Below are positions 5,931 through 8,548 of a stretch of 8,548 nt of DNA, piece after piece. This DNA comes from an uncultured Oscillospiraceae bacterium (GTDB lineage: Bacteria > Bacillota > Clostridia > Oscillospirales > Ruminococcaceae). Below the pieces are notes generated by a model that saw nothing but the letters and a program-made list of their open reading frames with translations, ran no database searches and was not told the origin of the DNA. A program made the translations under genes and the position numbers. Location: assembly GCA_934408835.1 (NCBI GenBank), contig CAKRVU010000042.1, positions 1 through 8,548 on the forward strand. The letters run 5' to 3'. Numbering within the stretch: position 1 is the first letter of the stretch; each line of letters opens with the position of its first letter.

Positions 5931-6041
5931 TGTGTGAAAAGAACAGCACAGAAAGTTCTATCGTCTTTGGTGCTTTGCGCCGGTTAAGACTGCTGCTCCG
6001 GTATCCTCACTGTGATTGGCGGACAAGAAAATGAATGAAGT

Positions 6042-6079
6042 AAAAAGAAACTATCCGCTCGGTGGACGGGCGGATAGTT
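6042..6079 (-). terminator. Intrinsic terminator of the Nudix / acyltransferase-family / QueG-like operon
   Basis: AACTATCCGC (6049-6058) and GCGGATAGTT (6070-6079) form a perfect 10-bp stem around an 11-base loop. On the minus strand it is followed by TCTTTTTA (6041-6048), a good U-tract, and it lies 53 bases past the stop at 6133. On the plus strand the trailing TGTTGTAT is a weaker tract, so it may also slow transcription coming from the MATE gene. Confidence 0.85.
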
Positions 6080-6132
6080 GTTGTATGGACTGGTAATGTT
6101 GCAAATTGTGTTCGGTGTTGACAGGGCGGTTG

Positions 6133-6927
6133 TTATTTTTGTTCTATCAGTTTGAGATTGCGCAGCGGAACTTTTGCCCCTCGAAAACCGAAAGCGCGTT
6201 CCCGATAACAGCTTAGGATGACTTCTTCGGTCAATTCACAGACGATATCCTGCAAAAACAGCGGATTGGAAGTTGGCAGTTTCCCTTGATTCATTGGGCA
6301 TACGTCCTGGCAGATATCACATCCCCAAACCAGCTGGTGTTTTTGGATAATCTGGATTTGCGCCTCGGTAGGCGCTTTCTTTTTTTGAGTAATTTCCGAG
6401 AAACACGCTTCTCTTTGAAACGGCGTTTCGGACAAGGCGTTGCCGGGACAGGAGGTTTGGCAGCGACCGCAATTCAGGCAGGGTTGGATTTCTCTTTCGG
6501 TGGAGGCGAATGGGAGGTCTGATACGACAGCGCCCAAAAAGAGATAGCTTCCATAATCGGGGTCAATGATAAGATGATGTTTGCCCAAGAAACCAAGACC
6601 GGCTGACGCTGCGAGAGAAACCTCGGGGAGAGGGGAATTGTCAACAAATGGAACGAACAATCCCCCGGTTTGTTTGGCAAGCATATCGCAATATGCGTTT
6701 AAGATAGAACCGATTACCCGATGGTAATCGGGAACCATGGCGTATTTGGAAATATTTCCTTTCAAATGGCGAGAGGCATAGGGGAAGGAAAAGAGGAGGA
6801 CGCTGACGGGGCGCTTAGGCAATCGTTCGGCGGCGCGGCAGGGAAGAAGGCGACTTTTTGGAGGGAAGGGGACAACGCCCCTTTTGGCTGCTCCCATTGG
6901 CATTGGAAATTGGTCTATTTGCAGCAT
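6133..6927 (-). CDS. Short QueG-like protein with two [4Fe-4S] clusters (epoxyqueuosine reductase family)
   Basis: A 264-residue soluble protein of the QueG family, the cobalamin and iron-sulfur enzymes that reduce epoxyqueuosine in tRNA to queuosine. VDNSPLPEVSLAASAGLGFLG (95-115) matches the family's conserved segment, and D96 corresponds to its conserved aspartate. Cluster one is C150-x2-C153-x2-C156-x3-C160-P. Cluster two is C203-x2-C206-x3-C210-P, with C175 (REACFSEIT) in the position of a further family cysteine. Start at 6927 follows GAGG with 8-base spacing; the site overlaps the upstream stop, 9 bases away, so translation is probably coupled. It is shorter than QueG (over 300 residues): it ends soon after FRGAKVPLRNL and lacks the arginine-rich GRRxxLRN tail. 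Such short forms are common in Clostridia; true queuosine activity is unproven. Confidence 0.85.
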   Translation of the reverse strand: MLQIDQFPMPMGAAKRGVVPFPPKSRLLPCRAAERLPKRPVSVLLFSFPYASRHLKGNISKYAMVPDYHRVIGSILNAYCDMLAKQTGGLFVPFVDNSPLPEVSLAASAGLGFLGKHHLIIDPDYGSYLFLGAVVSDLPFASTEREIQPCLNCGRCQTSCPGNALSETPFQREACFSEITQKKKAPTEAQIQIIQKHQLVWGCDICQDVCPMNQGKLPTSNPLFLQDIVCELTEEVILSCYRERAFGFRGAKVPLRNLKLIEQK

Positions 6928-6936
6928 GGCGATACC

Positions 6937-7692
6937 TCAATGAGGGAATAGGGTGAAAAACAGTGTGAAACCGGCGTATAGTACCGGCTGGTGAAACAGG
7001 TAAATCCAGAGGGTGTGGCGTCCAACGAACGCAAGGAATTTGAGATGCGTTTTGTAAACAAATTCAGGAAGCCGGTGTTCAATCAGATAGACGCCGAAAT
7101 AGGAGCCGGAAAAGAAGACAAAAATCCAGGGGAAGAGCGGAAAATAGTCGGAAGAGAAAAAGCCGGGCGCGGTGATACCGATAGGGAACAACCATGTAAT
7201 TTGACTGACAGATTCCGGAAGGAGGAACGGACCTAGCGTCCCTGATCCGATATTCATGGTAAACCAGTACAAGAGGGCGCAGACGGCGATTCCGATGATG
7301 GGAAATTTCAGCTTGTCCAGGAGCGACTGCAGGAGATGAAAGAGGATCATGGAAAGACCGAGCATATGTAAGATTCCAAAGAGGATGATCTCCTGCGGGA
7401 CAAACACCCAAGTGAAAAGGGTGAGCCCCATACCGCATAAAAAGCAGAGGATGCCGCGCTTGAGGTTGTTGTGAGAAAGGCGACAAGCGGCGCCTGAAAT
7501 AAAGATAAAGACCCCGGCAAAGAAGTCGCGGAGAAGGTCCATTTGAGGGGCTGTAAAAAACGGAATGGAGATTCCGTATAAAAAGACCAGATCGAAACCG
7601 GCGTGATACAGTACCATCAAAAGGATGGAAAGACCACGCGCTTCATCTACCATTCCGATGCGGCTGTTCATTGATTTTTTTCTCTTTCCCAT
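6937..7692 (-). CDS. Membrane protein of the heparan-alpha-glucosaminide N-acetyltransferase catalytic-domain family (DUF1624)
   Basis: A 251-residue polytopic membrane protein with about six to seven hydrophobic segments. Family signatures: DEARG (16-20) followed by VLYHAGFDL (27-35), FISG (64-67), FGILHMLG (105-112), DYFPLFPW (182-189) and GRHTLWIYLFHQPVLY (224-239). H30, H109, H226 and H234 are the conserved polar candidates for acyl transfer. In human HGSNAT this fold transfers acetyl across a membrane to a sugar amine; for the bacterial relatives the substrate is unknown, so an envelope-glycan acyltransferase role is inference. The start at 7692 is two bases after the Nudix stop with only a weak ribosome binding site, implying coupling. 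An alternative ATG at 7671 follows GGGAAAGAG and would remove seven residues. Confidence 0.8.
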   Translation of the reverse strand: MGKRKKSMNSRIGMVDEARGLSILLMVLYHAGFDLVFLYGISIPFFTAPQMDLLRDFFAGVFIFISGAACRLSHNNLKRGILCFLCGMGLTLFTWVFVPQEIILFGILHMLGLSMILFHLLQSLLDKLKFPIIGIAVCALLYWFTMNIGSGTLGPFLLPESVSQITWLFPIGITAPGFFSSDYFPLFPWIFVFFSGSYFGVYLIEHRLPEFVYKTHLKFLAFVGRHTLWIYLFHQPVLYAGFTLFFTLFPH

Positions 7693-7694
7693 CG

Positions 7695-8252
7695 TTACAC
7701 CGTCAACTTGCCTTGCTGCAAAAGCAGAGCGATTTTCAATAAGATAACAACTGTTTTAGCGTCCTTTAGCTCTCCGGACAGGGCGGATTGAACGGCCTGT
7801 TCCAGCGGAATGCGAACCAAATCCAGAAACTCTCCGTCATCGGGATGCTGTTCCCGTTCCAAAACCAGATCGGTCGCAAGATACAGGTGAAGGACTTCAT
7901 CACAATAGCCGGGAGTAGGATAGATGATTCCGAGTGATTCCCAGCGGTTTGCGCGGTAGCCGGTTTCTTCAGATAGTTCGCGGACGATGGCTGCATCGGG
8001 GGCTTCCCCGTCGATATCCAGCTTTCCGGCGGGCAGTTCCAATGTTGTGGCGGCATAGGGGTAACGGTATTGGCGGACAAACAGAATGGTTTGGTCGGAG
8101 TCGATTGCTGCGACTGCAACGCCGCCCGGGTGACGGACGACTTCTCGGATCGATTCTCTGTTGTCTTCCAAAAGCACTCGATCTTTCTGTAGAGTAATGA
8201 TGTTTCCCTCATAAAGTGTTTGACCGCTGATACGGCGTTCTTCTAAATGCAT
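7695..8252 (-). CDS. Nudix hydrolase, ADP-ribose pyrophosphatase type
   Basis: A 185-residue protein from ATG 8252, preferred over an upstream ATG at 8336 because AAAGGG (8262-8267) lies 9 bases before it and homologous proteins begin near this point. The Nudix box starts at G76 (AGKLDIDGE), continues through E83 and R91-E92-L, and ends EETG (95-98); E92, E95 and E96 should bind the metal. The classic spacing is G-x5-E, whereas here it is G-x6-E, a one-residue insertion in the loop. YPTPGYCDE (111-119) follows at the position where ADP-ribose pyrophosphatases keep a proline. RQYRYP (60-65) and LELPAGK (71-77) are also typical. Predicted to hydrolyse ADP-ribose to AMP and ribose 5-phosphate in the cytoplasm. 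It leads a three-gene operon. Confidence 0.92.
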   Translation of the reverse strand: MHLEERRISGQTLYEGNIITLQKDRVLLEDNRESIREVVRHPGGVAVAAIDSDQTILFVRQYRYPYAATTLELPAGKLDIDGEAPDAAIVRELSEETGYRANRWESLGIIYPTPGYCDEVLHLYLATDLVLEREQHPDDGEFLDLVRIPLEQAVQSALSGELKDAKTVVILLKIALLLQQGKLTV

Positions 8253-8371
8253 ATTGACAAACCCTTTCTTGATTGTAATCCATGAATTGTGCGATCTGGT
8301 GTGAAGTGCCCTTTCTCGAACAGGAGCGATGGACAAAGAAGCGTTCTCTGATCACGCCGAAGTACCCTTTT

Positions 8372-8400
8372 ATTATTACATATTTTACCGAGTATTTCAA
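8372..8400 (-). promoter_or_regulatory. Probable promoter of the Nudix operon
   Basis: On the minus strand TTGAAA (8395-8400), 17 bases, AATAAT (8372-8377), with TGT directly before the -10 giving an extended form. The predicted start near 8365 leaves a leader of about 112 bases before the ATG at 8252. I saw no recognisable riboswitch or attenuator in that leader. Confidence 0.6.
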
Positions 8401-8442
8401 TATATTAATTTGAAGAATGTTTTTGAAAAGGAGCAGCAGGCA

Positions 8443-8548
8443 ATGGATCTATTTTATCAGAACCCTCCGAGGTACGAAAAGGTGCGGCAGCATTTAGCTG
8501 TTTGCCGCCGAAATTTCAAGCAGGTACGTCTATTTACGGCGGGAAAGT
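8443..8548 (+). CDS. 5' end of a divergent gene cut by the window edge; possibly an M14-type peptidase
   Basis: ATG at 8443 follows AAGGAG (8428-8433) with 9-base spacing, and the frame stays open to the last base (35 codons). The visible peptide starts MDLFYQNPPRYEKV and ends VRLFTAGK. A short helix-rich start leading to a hydrophobic strand and GK resembles the beginning of M14 zinc carboxypeptidases, where S-x-x-GR follows shortly after. That is a resemblance only, since no catalytic residue lies inside the window. It is transcribed away from the Nudix operon; I could not find a clear promoter in the short shared gap. Confidence 0.7.
   Translation, partial: MDLFYQNPPRYEKVRQHLAVCRRNFKQVRLFTAGK

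Noticed and set aside
6115..6126. GTGTTGACAGGG shared with repeat copy A (4034-4045) as another repeat copy
   Set aside because: Only 12 bases match and the stem-loop core is absent; chance is a sufficient explanation.
8253..8336. Upstream start of the Nudix gene
   Set aside because: The extra 28 residues match nothing typical of the family and the 8252 ATG has the better-placed AAAGGG.

Overview
The window looks like the chromosome of a low-to-mid GC Firmicute, most likely a class Clostridia gut-type anaerobe (Oscillospiraceae-like). The signs are strong AGGAGG-type ribosome binding sites, textbook sigma-A promoters with 17-base spacers, a LysM-G5-M23 cell-wall peptidase of the clostridial kind, and a short QueG-like iron-sulfur protein. 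The assignment is inferred from gene content and signals; there is no rRNA or marker gene here. I see no phage, transposase, CRISPR array, tRNA or rRNA.

Layout. Bases 1-118 hold nothing I can assign. From 119 to about 1561 on the minus strand is a two-gene operon of paralogous four-helix membrane proteins, with a perfect TTGACA-N17-TATAAT promoter at its head and a strong intrinsic terminator at its end. A divergent promoter at 1600-1628 drives a small two-helix membrane protein (1699-2169, plus). Next comes a membrane-anchored LysM/G5/M23 peptidoglycan endopeptidase (2329-3897, plus). Its leader carries an exact match to the WalR (YycF) consensus, TGTAAC-N5-TGTAAT, just upstream of the ribosome binding site.

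Bases 3898-4423 contain no gene. They hold two tandem copies of a repeat of about 150 bases, each with the same long bulged stem-loop, followed by the promoter of a MATE-family efflux transporter (4424-5800, plus). Bases 5801-6132 also contain no convincing gene. They hold a fragment of about 60 bases resembling the 3' end of the first gene of the window (including sequence past its stop codon), and the terminator of the convergent right-hand operon.

The right-hand operon runs on the minus strand from a promoter at 8372-8400: Nudix hydrolase of the ADP-ribose pyrophosphatase type (7695-8252), a membrane protein of the heparan-alpha-glucosaminide N-acetyltransferase catalytic-domain family (6937-7692), and a short QueG-like protein with two [4Fe-4S] clusters (6133-6927). 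The genes are separated by 2 and 9 bases. A divergent gene begins at 8443 and leaves the window after 35 codons.

Together the window is mostly envelope and housekeeping functions: wall remodelling under probable WalRK-type control, multidrug efflux, membrane proteins of unknown role, and a nucleotide/cofactor maintenance operon. The least explained items are the structured tandem repeat, the WalR box placed downstream of the -10, the 3'-end duplication 5.7 kb away from its partner, and the acid-free basic cytoplasmic tail on the M23 peptidase.
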